From Phialocephala subalpina (Eukaryota; Ascomycota; Leotiomycetes; Helotiales; Mollisiaceae), in NCBI GenBank assembly GCA_900073065.1, contig FJOG01000024.1, forward strand, positions 1,040,591 to 1,099,498: a stretch of DNA of 58,908 nt, given 5' to 3'. The notes below the pieces were generated by a model. It was not told where the DNA came from. It saw only the letters and a program-made list of their open reading frames with translations, and did no database searches. Within the stretch, counting starts at the first letter, position 1. Each line of letters begins with the position of its first letter. Below are positions 12,170 through 22,670 of the stretch, piece by piece. A program made the translations under genes and the position numbers.

Positions 12170-12881
12170 TTTGAGATTCTCGTTTGATCTTTTGTTTGTA
12201 TGAAAGAAGATTGCATCAATAGAAAGGGTACAACTTTTGAGACAGCAGGAACAATTTGATGTCGCTCATGGAAGACTGCTCAGTTCTCTTATACACAAAG
12301 TGCGTGCGCGCTCCTAGTTAAACGCCTCGCTCTCTGTGCCTGGTCGGCGAGACTATCTCGAAGCTCCTTCGAATTGAATGCGCGACTGCTTAGTGAGCTG
12401 CTCTTTGAAAATCGTACGCATACTTATTTGTACCTTCGAGAACGATAGACGGCAATTTGTGCCCATTTTGTCAATCGGGAATCTTAAAAATGGTTCCGGC
12501 GAGACTGGAGTTGGTTCTCGTCGGAGCTGTTAATGATTATCCCGCGTCCAATCAGATGGATCAACCCGAGGCCAGAGGTGAAACGAGACGTACTTTGTTG
12601 GTTATATGATAATTTGGTTTTGTTCCCACTGATTTTTTAATTTGCTATGTCAGCTTCATGGTGTTTTCGGGCCTTGGTGGAGATAGCTTCAACCATAGCC
12701 TCCTTATTACCTGACAAATTTCCACTCCAATGTATCTTAGCATAGTGTGTCTTTTGCAGCACTTCAATTCAATCGCCTCCGAGCATCTGGTCTACGTTAT
12801 TCACGACAGTGTTACAACACTTACGCCAAGACAAGCTGTCCGGAGGAGCAGTGGAATCTGAAATCGAAAACCTCTGACAAG
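12170..12881. promoter_or_regulatory. Divergent promoter region of SDR and MFS genes
   Basis: About 710 bp lie between the SDR start (minus) and the MFS transporter start (plus). The MFS reading frame stays open upstream to 12747 without an ATG, so part of this is 5' leader. The divergent layout may allow co-regulation; no binding site is assigned. Confidence 0.45.
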
Positions 12882-14984
12882 ATGAAAGACATCATCCGCG
12901 ACTCTGAGCTTGGACGGCTCATCCGACTTGCGACGAGACACGCGTATCTGCAGTACCCTGAGGAGATGTCTACGTTCAAGTTTCCAGAAGGATACGAAAA
13001 AGACTCGAAGTCACAAGAAGCCGTCCAAACTCCTGCAACTCCTCAGTCCATCAGTCCTTCAGGTAGCTCCATACTCGATGATCCCGAAGCTCCTGCAATG
13101 CCAGAAACCAAGGAAGAAGTTGTCAACCCGGGAGACGGTTCAATTGATCTTGAGCAAGCTCAAAGTCACCACCATTCCCCCGAGAGGACAACAAGCAGAC
13201 CAATCATGCCTATGAAATCCTCAGATGGTACAATCCTCGTTGACTGGTACATGACAGGTGTGTTCAATATTATCTAAATCTCCATGATGACCTACTGACA
13301 CATTCAAGATGACCCTGAAAATCCGCAGAACTGGAGCCCGGGAAAGAAGTTCCTCGTCGCCTTTCAGATCAAGTAGGTCTCATCCCAACCCAGCGAACTC
13401 TGCTGACTGATATTGCAGCATATACTCCTTCGCACTCTATCTCGGGTCATCCATATATGCACCTGCACTGGGAGGGGTGATGAGGGATTTCGGCGTCAGT
13501 TCAGTAGCTGGCATGCTTGGACTAGCGCTTTACGTTCTAGCATGTACGTCCCTCAGAGCAATTCCACAACATTTGATACTTACTGAGGAGCAGATGGTAT
13601 TGGACCAATGCTATTCTCCCCATTGAGCGAGTAGGTTGAATATTCTCCTTCTTGACTGGATACTGACAATGTGTCTAGGATTCCCGTTATAGGTCGAAAT
13701 CCTATCTATGTTTGGACATTCTTGATCTTCGTCATACTTTGTGTCCCAATGGCACTGGTGGATAACTTCGCTGGTTTGCTGGTTCTTCGGCTCTTGGTTG
13801 GGTTCTTTGGTTAGCATGTACCAGTAAATTGGCCTGGGTGTCAGTTGCTTACGATCCTGCAGGATCGCCATGTCTGGGCACAGGAGCTGCGACATTCTCG
13901 GATATGTATTCCATGGTCAAAATGCCTCACTTACTTGCTCTTTGGGCTGGTGCAGGCAAGTATCTTTGTCTGCTCCGTTAAAACCGTTACTGACAATATC
14001 CAGTAACTCTCGGGCCTGCCCTTGCACCAATCATCTCAGGATTTAGCGTCAGTGCCGAAAACTGGCACTGGTTCGCATGGGAAATGCTCTGGCTCACCGG
14101 CCCCATCTGGATCCTAATGTTCATTTCCCTCCCCGAAACCTCTCCCGCCAACATCCTGCTTCGCCGCGCCCGGCGCCTCCGGAAACTCACTGGACGACAA
14201 GACTTCAAGTCCCAATCCGAAATAGACCAAGCACACATGACCGCCCACGATATCGCTTTCGACGCACTCATCAAGCCTTGGCAGATTAACTTACTTGATC
14301 CTGCGGTTGCGTTTACTACTATTTACACTGCTTTGATATATGGGATCTTTTATTCCTTTTTTGAGAGTTTTCCGTTGGTGTTTCCGGTTATGTATAGGTT
14401 TAATCTTGGAGAGAGTAATTTGCCTTTCTTGTCGGTTGTGGTGGCGTTGTTGATTTGTATACCGTTGTACTCAGCATACTACTTAGTCATCGTCGAACCG
14501 AGAGTTAAAGTCAGTGGTTTTGGACCTCCGGAGGAGAGGTTGATTCCTGGACTTGTTGCTACCTTCTTCGTTCCTGCGGGGCTGTTTCTTTTCGGTAACC
14601 TCCGACCCCTCCCCTTTCTGCAAACAAATACTCACTGATATCTTCGCAGCATGGACAGCACGCCCCTCAATCCACTGGACCGTCCCTACAATAGGCGTCT
14701 GTCTCGTCATGATAGGCGAATACACCCTCATGCAAGCCATCTTCCTCTACCTCCCTTTCACGTACCCACAGTACGCAGCGAGCTTATTTGCGGCGAATGA
14801 TTTTGCGAGGAGTGCGTTTGCGGCTGGTGCTACTATCTTTTCGGGGCCGATGTTCAACAGCATTGGCGTGGACAGAGGAATTACTCTACTGGGTGGACTG
14901 ACTGTTGGATGTACGATATGCTTCTATATTTTGTTCTTCCATGGGGCAGAGTTGAGAAAGAGGAGTAGGTTTGCCGTGAAGTAG
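12882..14984 (+). CDS. MFS transporter, DHA1 multidrug-resistance family
   Basis: Eight exons: 12882-13257, 13309-13372, 13419-13543, 13594-13630, 13679-13809, 13863-13955, 14004-14594 and 14650-14984, giving 583 residues. The long cytosolic N-terminus begins MKDIIRDSELGRLIRLATRH, typical of fungal FLR1/CaFLU1-like exporters. Then come DDPENPQNWS, which precedes the first helix, GFFGSPCLGTGAATFSDMYS (helix 4-5 region) and about 12 membrane helices. The family exports azoles, benomyl, cycloheximide or own metabolites by proton antiport at the plasma membrane; the substrate here is unknown. Intron 6 (13956-14003) has a GC donor (GCAAGT) and normal AG acceptor. ATG 12882 was chosen because it matches the family N-terminus. 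It is divergent from the SDR gene, so a shared detoxification or metabolite role is possible but unproven. Confidence 0.88.
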
Positions 14985-15393
14985 ATGTGAGGTGGAGGGA
15001 GGGAAGTGGTCTGGTGGTTGCGGGGTTTGCTTGAAGGAGGAAGTCTGGCAAGTTCGAGGATTGTGAATGTCTTTTGCCGTTCGGGAGATTATGGCCTCTG
15101 CTGAGATTGATTGCGAAGTCGGACATTCAAACGGACTTGGAATTTCGACACTAATTAGGTGACTGTGAAACTAAATATAAAAAATTTGCCTTACTTATGG
15201 ATTTGAATTAGAGAATGACAGCAAGTTTTAGAGAGTTTAATAAGAAGAGAAAATGTAAAGTGCTTAGCATAAGTTTTCACTGAAGAGAAACGAGTATCGG
15301 CCCTTGAAAATGCATTGAGATCCCATTGCAGTGAGCATATAGGAGCCTCTAACTGGAACAGAACGCCATAAAATGCCAACCCCCGTCGTTATC
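14985..15393. other. Intergenic between convergent genes
   Basis: About 410 bp of 3' flanks of the MFS transporter and isovaleryl-CoA dehydrogenase genes. No feature recognised. Confidence 0.5.
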
Positions 15394-16680
15394 TCATGAT
15401 GCATAGCTGCTGTACTCTTTGTTGAACGCCCGTCCGATCACCATCCGCCTGATCTCAGAAGTTCCAGCCCCAATTTCATACAACTTGGCATCTCTCAGCA
15501 GCCTTGAAGCCGGCATTTCTTCAACATATCCCATGCCACCAAGGAGTTGGATACAATCAAGAGTGCACTCGGTCGCTCTTTCCGCCGCATACAGAATAGC
15601 ACCTGCGCAATCTTGAGTTCGGATCTGACTAAACTCATCCACTTTCCTTGCTGTGTCATAGGTGTATGATCTAGCTGCTTGCAGTTTTGTGTACATATCT
15701 GCGAGTTTGCCCTGGACAAGTTGGTTGTGTGCAATCGGGATTCCAAATTGCTTTCTCTGGTGAGTGAAGGGCAATGTGACGTCCATGGCTGCTTGCATAA
15801 TCCCGAGGGGCCCTGCACTGAGGACCAGACGCTCAAGATCCAAACCTTCCATCAAGACCTTAACTCCACGATTGATATCGCCAAGGATATTCTCCTTTGG
15901 AACGAAGACTCCATCGAACACTAGCTCTCCAGTGTTGCTTCCACGCATGCCCATCTTGTCCAACTTCCTAGCACAGCTAAACCCCTTGAAGTTCTTCTCG
16001 ACGAGGAACGCAGTGATTCCCTTCGACGCCTTGTCAGGCTCAGTCTTAGCGTATACCACGATCACATCTGCGTCCGGCCCGTTCGTGATCCACATCTTGG
16101 TCCCGTTCAGAACATATCCACCGTCGACGGTCTTAGCCGTAGTTCTCATACTGACAACATCACTTCCAGCTCCACTTTCTGACATTGCAAGTGCACCGAT
16201 GCTCGTGCCAGCAATCAAGCCAGGTAGGAACTTCTGTTTCTGCTCCGCGTCGCCGTTCAGTTGCAGTTGGTTGACACACAGCTGTGAGTGTGCTGCATAG
16301 CTGAGTCCAATTGACCCAGAAGCTCTTGATATCTCTTCCATCACCACACAGTGTGCTTGGTATCCCATTGCGAGTCCACCGACGTCCTCATCTGCAGTGA
16401 TTCCCAGGAACCCCGCGTCTCCAAGCTTCTGCCACATGTCGCTCGGGAATGCATTGGATTTGTCTGTATGGGAGGCCACTTCTTCGGTTATCTCTCGTCT
16501 CGTGAATTCTTGTACTCGTTCTCGGAGTTCGTCAAGGTCTGAGGAGGATGGTGGCTCGAAGCCCTTGGGATGTTTCGAGGAGGCATGTCGGCATTGGATG
16601 GCTGCTAGAACTTGAGGTCTGGCGTAAGACCGCAACGAAGGTCGAGTGATTGCTGACCGGAGACACCTCGCTGTCGACAT
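15394..16680 (-). CDS. ivdA: Isovaleryl-CoA dehydrogenase, mitochondrial
   Basis: Single exon, 428 residues. It oxidises isovaleryl-CoA to 3-methylcrotonyl-CoA in leucine breakdown, passing electrons to ETF. The N-terminus (MSTARCLRSAITRPSLRSYA) is rich in Arg and Ser and free of acids, a mitochondrial presequence. The acyl-CoA dehydrogenase signature AMSESGAGSD lies at 165-174. The catalytic base is Glu283 in GLDLERLVLSAG, the position characteristic of isovaleryl-CoA dehydrogenases, as opposed to the more C-terminal Glu of most short- and medium-chain enzymes. The C-terminus holds the FAD-binding QLLGGMGY and AGTSEIRRMVIGR stretches. Length equals the fungal family. It is divergent from methylcrotonyl-CoA carboxylase beta, which uses its product. 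Confidence 0.95.
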   Translation of the reverse strand: MSTARCLRSAITRPSLRSYARPQVLAAIQCRHASSKHPKGFEPPSSSDLDELRERVQEFTRREITEEVASHTDKSNAFPSDMWQKLGDAGFLGITADEDVGGLAMGYQAHCVVMEEISRASGSIGLSYAAHSQLCVNQLQLNGDAEQKQKFLPGLIAGTSIGALAMSESGAGSDVVSMRTTAKTVDGGYVLNGTKMWITNGPDADVIVVYAKTEPDKASKGITAFLVEKNFKGFSCARKLDKMGMRGSNTGELVFDGVFVPKENILGDINRGVKVLMEGLDLERLVLSAGPLGIMQAAMDVTLPFTHQRKQFGIPIAHNQLVQGKLADMYTKLQAARSYTYDTARKVDEFSQIRTQDCAGAILYAAERATECTLDCIQLLGGMGYVEEMPASRLLRDAKLYEIGAGTSEIRRMVIGRAFNKEYSSYAS

Positions 16681-16968
16681 CTTGTATCTTGTACAGATAT
16701 TTTTGCACGATGTAAGAAATTGGCTGGCTGCATGGTTGTTCTTAAGAAGAGCTCGGCTTTAGGAGAGGCCAAGGTACATCCTGTTGCATCCGCAAATAAG
16801 GTTAATCCCAGCAAGTCAAGACCCTCTTCCCCGCAGCCGGGGTCAGCTCCGCTTAGATACGGCTTTCTGGAGGTCGACTTCCTGTCAACAAAGTACGCAA
16901 GTCCATGAATCTCAAGTAGATTCTCCATTCTCTGGTGCTGCAATTCGCAGCATTGACAATCACACACA
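16681..16968. promoter_or_regulatory. 288-bp bidirectional promoter, ivdA/mccB
   Basis: This is the only sequence between the two divergent start codons, so it must serve both leucine-catabolic genes. At 16838-16851 there is CGG-N8-CCG (CGGGGTCAGCTCCG), a layout of the kind bound by fungal Zn(II)2Cys6 dimers. The site is a candidate seen by eye, with no evidence of binding. Confidence 0.55.
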
Positions 16969-18768
16969 ATGTCCACCCTTCGGTCTTCGAAACAGCTTCT
17001 GAAGCTATCGCGGCGGGCAACCAAACCTCTACCAGCTCCCCTCCTTCCGCGAGCTACATGCCGATACATCGCAGCGTATACACCTCCACATCAAGCCAGG
17101 GCGATCTCAGTATTGCCGACCATTGTTGATCCGTCCTCCAAAGAATACAAAGAAAATGCCAGGCAGATGGGAGAAGTTATGGCGCGGCTGGAGGAGCTGA
17201 CGAAGAAGATCCAGCAAGGTGGTCCGCCAAAGGCACGAGAGAAGCACATCGCAAGAAAGAAGATGCTTCCAAGAGATCGTATCACAGCATTGATTGACCC
17301 AGGAACCACTTTTTTGGAGCTGTCTGCATTGGCTGGTCATGAACTCTATCCCGAAGCCGCAGTACCTGCTGGAGGCATAATTACGGGAGTTGGGGTCATT
17401 GAAGGAGTTACTTGCATGATCGTTGCGAACGACAGCACTGTGAAGGGAGGAACATACTATCCAATTACAGTCAAGAAGCATTTGAGAGCCCAAGCAATTG
17501 CTCAGGAGAACAATCTACCGTAAGATCAAAACCTCGTTCGCGGTTTATGGAGACTAAATGATATTAGATGTGTATACTTGGTAGATTCTGGAGGAGCAAA
17601 TCTCCCACACCAAGCTGATGTATTCCCGGACCGAGATCACTTCGGGCGCATCTTCTTCAATCAAGCAAGGATGAGCTCTATGGGCATACCTCAGATAGCT
17701 GTCGTGATGGGAGCATGTACTGCTGGCGGTGCTTACGTTCCTGCCATGTCAGACGAGAGCATCATCGTTGATGGGCAAGGCCACATCTTCCTAGCAGGGC
17801 CACCTTTGGTCAAGGCCGCAACAGGTGAAGTCGTGAGTGCCGAAGATCTCGGAGGAGGCAAGATGCACACATCTGTCTCAGGTGTTACAGACTACCTGGC
17901 TGTTGACGATGCACATGCTCTGGTTCTAGCAAGAAGGTCAATCAGCAATCTCAATTGGCCGAAGAAGGAATTTCCGCCACGGACAGCCTATGAAGAGCCC
18001 CTACACGACCCAGAGGAGTTAGTTGGCATTGCTAGCACGAATCTAAGGAAACCTCTACCGGTACACGAGATCATTGCTAGGATCGTGGACGGCAGCGTCT
18101 TCTCGGAATTCAAGCGTGACTACGGAAGCACACTCGTCACCGGCTTCGCAACTATCTACGGCCACAAAGTCGGCATCATCGCCAACAACGGCATCCTATT
18201 CAGCACCTCCTCACTAAAGGGAGCACACTTCATCGAACTCTGCTGCCAACGCCAAATCCCCCTCATCTTCCTCCAAAACATCAGCGGCTTCATGGTCGGC
18301 ACAGACGCAGAACGGGAAGGCATCGCCAAGAATGGCGCAAAGCTTGTGACAGCAGTAGCATGTGCCAATGTTCCCAAATTTACAGTCGTGGTCGGTGCTA
18401 GCAACGGTGCGGGTAATTACGGGATGTGTGGGAGAGCGTATGGGCCGAGGTTCTTATGGATGTGGCCGAATGCTAAGATTGGTGTGATGGGGAGTGAGCA
18501 GTTGACTGCTGTTATGGAGACTGTGGGGAAGGCGGTGGATCCGGAGTTGAAGGCGAGGATTGAGAGGGAGAGCGAGGCGGTGTTCTCGTCTGCGAGACTT
18601 TGGGTAAGTCACTCGACGAGGCTGAGATGTATGCTTGCTAATAGAGTACAGGATGATGGTGTTATACCTCCAAGCCACACCCGAAGAGTTCTGGGATTGA
18701 GTTTAATGGCTGCCTTGGGTGGAAAGAATGAGCCAGCAGATACCAAATTTGGAGTCTTTAGAATGTAG
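16969..18768 (+). CDS. mccB: Methylcrotonyl-CoA carboxylase beta subunit, mitochondrial
   Basis: Exons 16969-17519, 17568-18603 and 18652-18768 give 567 residues. This is the carboxyltransferase half of the biotin enzyme that carboxylates 3-methylcrotonyl-CoA in leucine degradation. The N-terminus is a basic mitochondrial leader. Family marks seen in order: [36 protein letters not shown] (acyl-CoA site), [16 protein letters not shown] (oxyanion loop), [10 protein letters not shown] and [16 protein letters not shown] (biotin-side oxyanion region), and [10 protein letters not shown] near the end. The second intron (48 nt) is a multiple of three without a stop, so an unspliced reading adds 16 residues; homologous proteins join ARLW directly to DDGV. 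Its partner alpha subunit is at 53685-56042. Confidence 0.95.
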
Positions 18769-19387
18769 AGGGGAGACTCAAGTCAGTGATAGATGAATAT
18801 ATGTCTACATGAGCATAAAGCGTACGCAATTGCCACAGCAGGGTGACTACTACCGCTGCTCATCTAGGCGCATCAACCATGATTCAGTTGGACTATTGCT
18901 CATAAGTCGAAAGACTGTCGATTTCTTAAGCTAGGAATCGGTAGTAAATGTCCAATGGACACGCAACTAACCTTGCAGGTTTATTTGCCACATTGTCTGT
19001 TTGGTAGGAGGGCCATTTGAGAATACAGAAACCGGCTCGTTATATTGGCCTTTATGTAAGAAGAGATAGCTACAGTCGTGGAGGGTCTACTGCTCGAACT
19101 TTAGCTTGCAAGATCTGGCCTGGATTTGACATAGATTGAAAACCACTCGGTATTGCAAAGCACGAAACGATACGTTAACAAACACATTTAATGAAACGAT
19201 ATATACGTGAACTCATTCTCATTTGAAAATTGCACCACTAGTTACTCGTACAGAACAAAGGAGAACAATCTCATTGCCCGCAATCAAAATCATCAACCCT
19301 GCCATCAGAACTCCGTAATCCTACCCACTTGTCCATTTCTCTTTGTGCCCTCATACTTCAACGCCAATAACCCGACCCATCCCCCAC
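18769..19387. other. Intergenic between convergent genes
   Basis: About 620 bp of 3' flanking DNA of mccB and the secretory membrane protein gene. No repeat, gene or RNA seen. Confidence 0.5.
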
Positions 19388-20467
19388 TTACTGCTCAGTC
19401 TTCTCAACAATAGCCTCTTCGTACTCTGGAGGAGGACCTTGGTGGCCAAGGAAGCTCTCAACCTCACCCTCATCCTTAGACTCCTTTGGCTGGACCTTCG
19501 TGTACTGTTGCTTTTGTCCACGTCGGAAGACAGTTCTCCAGACGAAGATAACAATGTGTCCAGCAACCATTCCAACAAGGCTAGCAGTGATGCCAACCAT
19601 GATGCCAATAAGAACTGGGATGAAGACGTGAAGAACGATGCCCTTGAGGAAACGAGCAAAGCCTCCATGTCTGTGGTGATGACGGAATGGACGGTGAGGA
19701 CCGGGACGGCCGTGGTGTCCTTTATGGTGGGGCTTCTTGTGCCCTGAGAAGACCTTTGGTTCGGGACGGGCCTTGGAGCCGCAACCCTTCAACTTGGATA
19801 GTCTGTCCGCTACAATAGCTCTCCATTTGCAGAGGATAGTGGTGCATTCTTGTCCATCGTCGGTTGGCTTCGCAACTTCGCTCTTGGGCTGTGTGATTGA
19901 GGCGTCTCCAATCATCAGCTGTCCGCTGGGGGTCTCGAGTAGTTTGATCTCGACGCTAGGAAGGCCGCTCACGAACTTCTCTCCAACTATAACAATTTCG
20001 AGATGGATGGCGACAAGGTCGAGTTGGTCTTGGCTTGAATATGAGACGGGGTGACGGACACTGAGGGAATATCCCAATATGGGCGTCGAGGCCTGTTCCC
20101 AAGTGTTTTCCATCGTCTTAGCCATAAGAGGAGCTGTGAGGGGTGTCATGAATGCTTCGGTTGTCGGGTCGATAGGGTAGATGGGGAATCCATTCAACAA
20201 TAGCTGATCGGTGTTGTCGTGAGAAATGGTGAAGTTCAACTTGAGCATGCTCGGGGGTTGCTTCAGGTGCATGTTGCCCTCAATCTCTGGCACCGCGGGG
20301 CAACCGGGACAGTTGATTTCCATCACTCTGGTACCAATCTCCGCCCCATTTTCGAATGGCAGAGTCGTGATGATGTCTTTGTCGGCGGTCGAGATAGTGG
20401 GAGGGAGGAGGAAAGCGCTCGATAGTCCGAACAGAGCCGCGGCGGCTCCGGCTTGATTGAAACGCAT
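19388..20467 (-). CDS. Conserved fungal secretory-pathway membrane protein with His-rich juxtamembrane segment
   Basis: Single exon, 359 residues. A signal peptide (MRFNQAGAAAALFGLSSAF) starts the protein. A lumenal/extracellular domain with a CPGC pair (residues ~54-57) and a second cysteine region (GQECTTILCKW) follows. A dense His/Pro/Lys tract (HKKPHHKGHHGRPGPHRPFR) comes just before one long transmembrane helix (IVLHVFIPVLIGIMVGITAS). The cytosolic tail ends in PPPEYEEAIVEK, where PPEY resembles a PPxY WW-domain ligand of the type bound by Rsp5/Nedd4 ligases. I recognise the protein type as conserved in Pezizomycotina (DUF7728-like, from memory) without known function. The His-rich tract hints at metal binding, which is inference. 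Confidence 0.8.
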   Translation of the reverse strand: MRFNQAGAAAALFGLSSAFLLPPTISTADKDIITTLPFENGAEIGTRVMEINCPGCPAVPEIEGNMHLKQPPSMLKLNFTISHDNTDQLLLNGFPIYPIDPTTEAFMTPLTAPLMAKTMENTWEQASTPILGYSLSVRHPVSYSSQDQLDLVAIHLEIVIVGEKFVSGLPSVEIKLLETPSGQLMIGDASITQPKSEVAKPTDDGQECTTILCKWRAIVADRLSKLKGCGSKARPEPKVFSGHKKPHHKGHHGRPGPHRPFRHHHRHGGFARFLKGIVLHVFIPVLIGIMVGITASLVGMVAGHIVIFVWRTVFRRGQKQQYTKVQPKESKDEGEVESFLGHQGPPPEYEEAIVEKTEQ

Positions 20468-21407
20468 ATTTGTGGTTTAAATGGGTCAAGTGCCCGGTTG
20501 AGAGAACGCAGGTTGTATTATTTGGATGATGTTGATGTCTTTGTTGAAGGCCTGCTTCGTTGTAGGTTGGTGGCGGTGTTGATGAGGAGATAAATCAATG
20601 CCTTGGAAACGTGCTAATCTATATTTGGAATGGCGCACCGTGATTCATTACGGTGATGCAGAATAACCTTAGACGCAAATATCGGGGGTCGGCCATTAAT
20701 TTGCACTGAGTGGAGTCGACGTTATTGTTTTGGTCCACAAACCATGAAAACATTCACAGCTTGGCGGATTTGAAAGGAGAATAAAAAAAAAAGCTTGAGT
20801 TGCATTATTCTATTTGGAGATAAAGTCTAAAAGGCGGCCATTCTAAGTCGGTATGTTTTGTGCAGAATCCTCTAGGCCGTTCCAAGCAGATGTATATTTT
20901 TTATTTTTATTTTTTATTTTTTTGGTAAAAGCTATTTTTTAGGCTTGCTTTGCGTTTTTAGAAAGCTTGCATTTGGCTTTTTTACCCACGCAAAGATCTA
21001 AACCTCGAAAACTTCCCAAAATCCTTGGCCAACTCATTCAATTGAGCGCACATCGTTTGCAACAACTGACGCATGGAGTCTCATTCTCTGATTTGTTGAG
21101 GCTCCACTTGTCAAGACCCTTCTTCTGTCAAGGATCGTCGTAGGGTCGCCGCTGCCAACGTCATGCCGCATCTAGTCACGATCGTGGGAAAGAGCTGCGC
21201 TGCTTGGTGCTAGGACCTGCGAAGTAAGCAACACAAACTTCGTTTTTTCTCTTTCTGCTTTCCTCATACCCTTTTGACACCACCGGTCTGTCTCTATTCT
21301 AAAACAAGGACCAATTCCGATACGACCCTTCACAGGAAGCTTCCATTGCGCTTCTTCTATTCTCAGCGTTGTTTTGCTTCTGCCTCTGGTTTTTCATAGC
21401 TGCCAAG
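20468..21407. promoter_or_regulatory. Divergent promoter region with T-rich tracts
   Basis: About 940 bp between the secretory membrane protein (minus) and the SDR (plus). A T-rich tract with A interruptions lies near 20895-20940, and pyrimidine-rich text precedes the SDR start, as in many fungal core promoters. No gene is visible. Confidence 0.5.
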
Positions 21408-22670
21408 ATGTTTCGCGGTCAATTGCTCAGGCAAGCAACTCGAGTTGTAACCGCTTCCTCGAGGCCAATTGCATCTTGCACAATTCCTGCTCTAGCAGCT
21501 TCGCGATCTATCCACAGTACAACTCCTCTTCGTCGGGATGAGGAGGAGAAGGAGGGACACGAGGGGTCCTTTGCACGAACAGACGAGTCCATACAAGTCG
21601 AATACCCAGATGAGGGTGACCTACCTTCCAGTGCCCCAGTTCAAGGTCGTGGAGGCATGCATTTCAGGCGTACTCTAGCCTCCTTCTCACTCGAAGGCAG
21701 AGTTGGCGTTGTGACTGGTGGTGCGAGAGGTCTGGGTCTGGTCATGTCCCAAGCAATGGTCATTAGCGGAGCAGATGTTGCCATTGTGGATCTGAACAGT
21801 ATGTTAGTTTGCGTGTCGTGAAAAGCAATTGCTGAATCTCAATAGAGGAGGAAGCAGAGAAGCAGGCCCAAGAGCTTATGAAAGCATTCATCAAGGAGAA
21901 TCCGGGATCAGACAAGTACGCCTGTAATTTGATTGGCTTCTGCATAACTAACTTGGAGCAGAGTACCTAAAGTTACTGCACACTATGCCGATGTCTCGTC
22001 ACAAGAATCCGTCGAAGCCGCCGTCGCTGAGGTCATCGAGCAACATGGAAAGATCGACAACTTGGTCACCTCTGCCGGTTTCACTGAGAACTTCGATGCA
22101 ATCAACTATCCCATCGAGCGAGTACGAAAACTTTGGGGCGTCAATGTTGATGGCACATACCTGTTTGCCATTGCTGTAGCAAAGCATCTCATGGAGCGCA
22201 AGGCACCCGGCAGCATGGTCTTCATTGGTAGCATGTCAGGAGCTATTGTCAACGTTCCACAACCACAAGCACCCTACAACGCCGCTAAGGCAGCTGTCCG
22301 ACATTTAGCCTCAAGTTTGGCGGTTGAGTGGGCGCATGCTGGCATTCGAGTCAACTGCATTTCGCCTGGATACATGCTCACAGCTTTGTACGTACCTTCT
22401 GCCCGGATCAAACGAGCAACGCTAATGGGAGATTAGAACCAAGAAGATTCTCGATGACAACCCAGATCTCAAGAGGCAGTGGACATCACTTATTCCCCAG
22501 GGTAAGATGGGCCAACCGGAAGACCTCATGGGTGCCGTCACTTTCCTGTCATCCGATGCAGCTGCTTATGTTACTGGTAAGCCCTGTTTCTTACGGAACT
22601 TTGGAAGCACAATACTAATTAGAGCGTAGGAGCTGACCTCCGTGTTGATGGTGGATATACCTTAACGTAA
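21408..22670 (+). CDS. Short-chain dehydrogenase with mitochondrial-type leader (D-arabinitol 2-dehydrogenase / sorbose reductase-like)
   Basis: Exons 21408-21798, 21846-21915, 21962-22387, 22437-22576 and 22630-22670 give 355 residues. The first ~80 residues contain a basic presequence (MFRGQLLRQATRVVTASSRP) and an acidic linker. The SDR fold follows: TGGARGLGL nucleotide motif, SAG in NLVTSAGFTEN, catalytic Ser in FIGSMSG, Tyr-Lys in YNAAK, and the C-terminal GADLRVDGGYTLT. This layout matches fungal arabinitol/sorbose-type polyol dehydrogenases; the exact sugar substrate cannot be read from sequence. The mitochondrial location is inferred from the leader. ATG 21408 was preferred because the frame upstream has no earlier ATG. 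Confidence 0.88.

Noticed and set aside
17107..17493. Minus-strand 128-codon frame within mccB
   Set aside because: It lies antisense inside a strongly conserved coding exon and has no features of its own.
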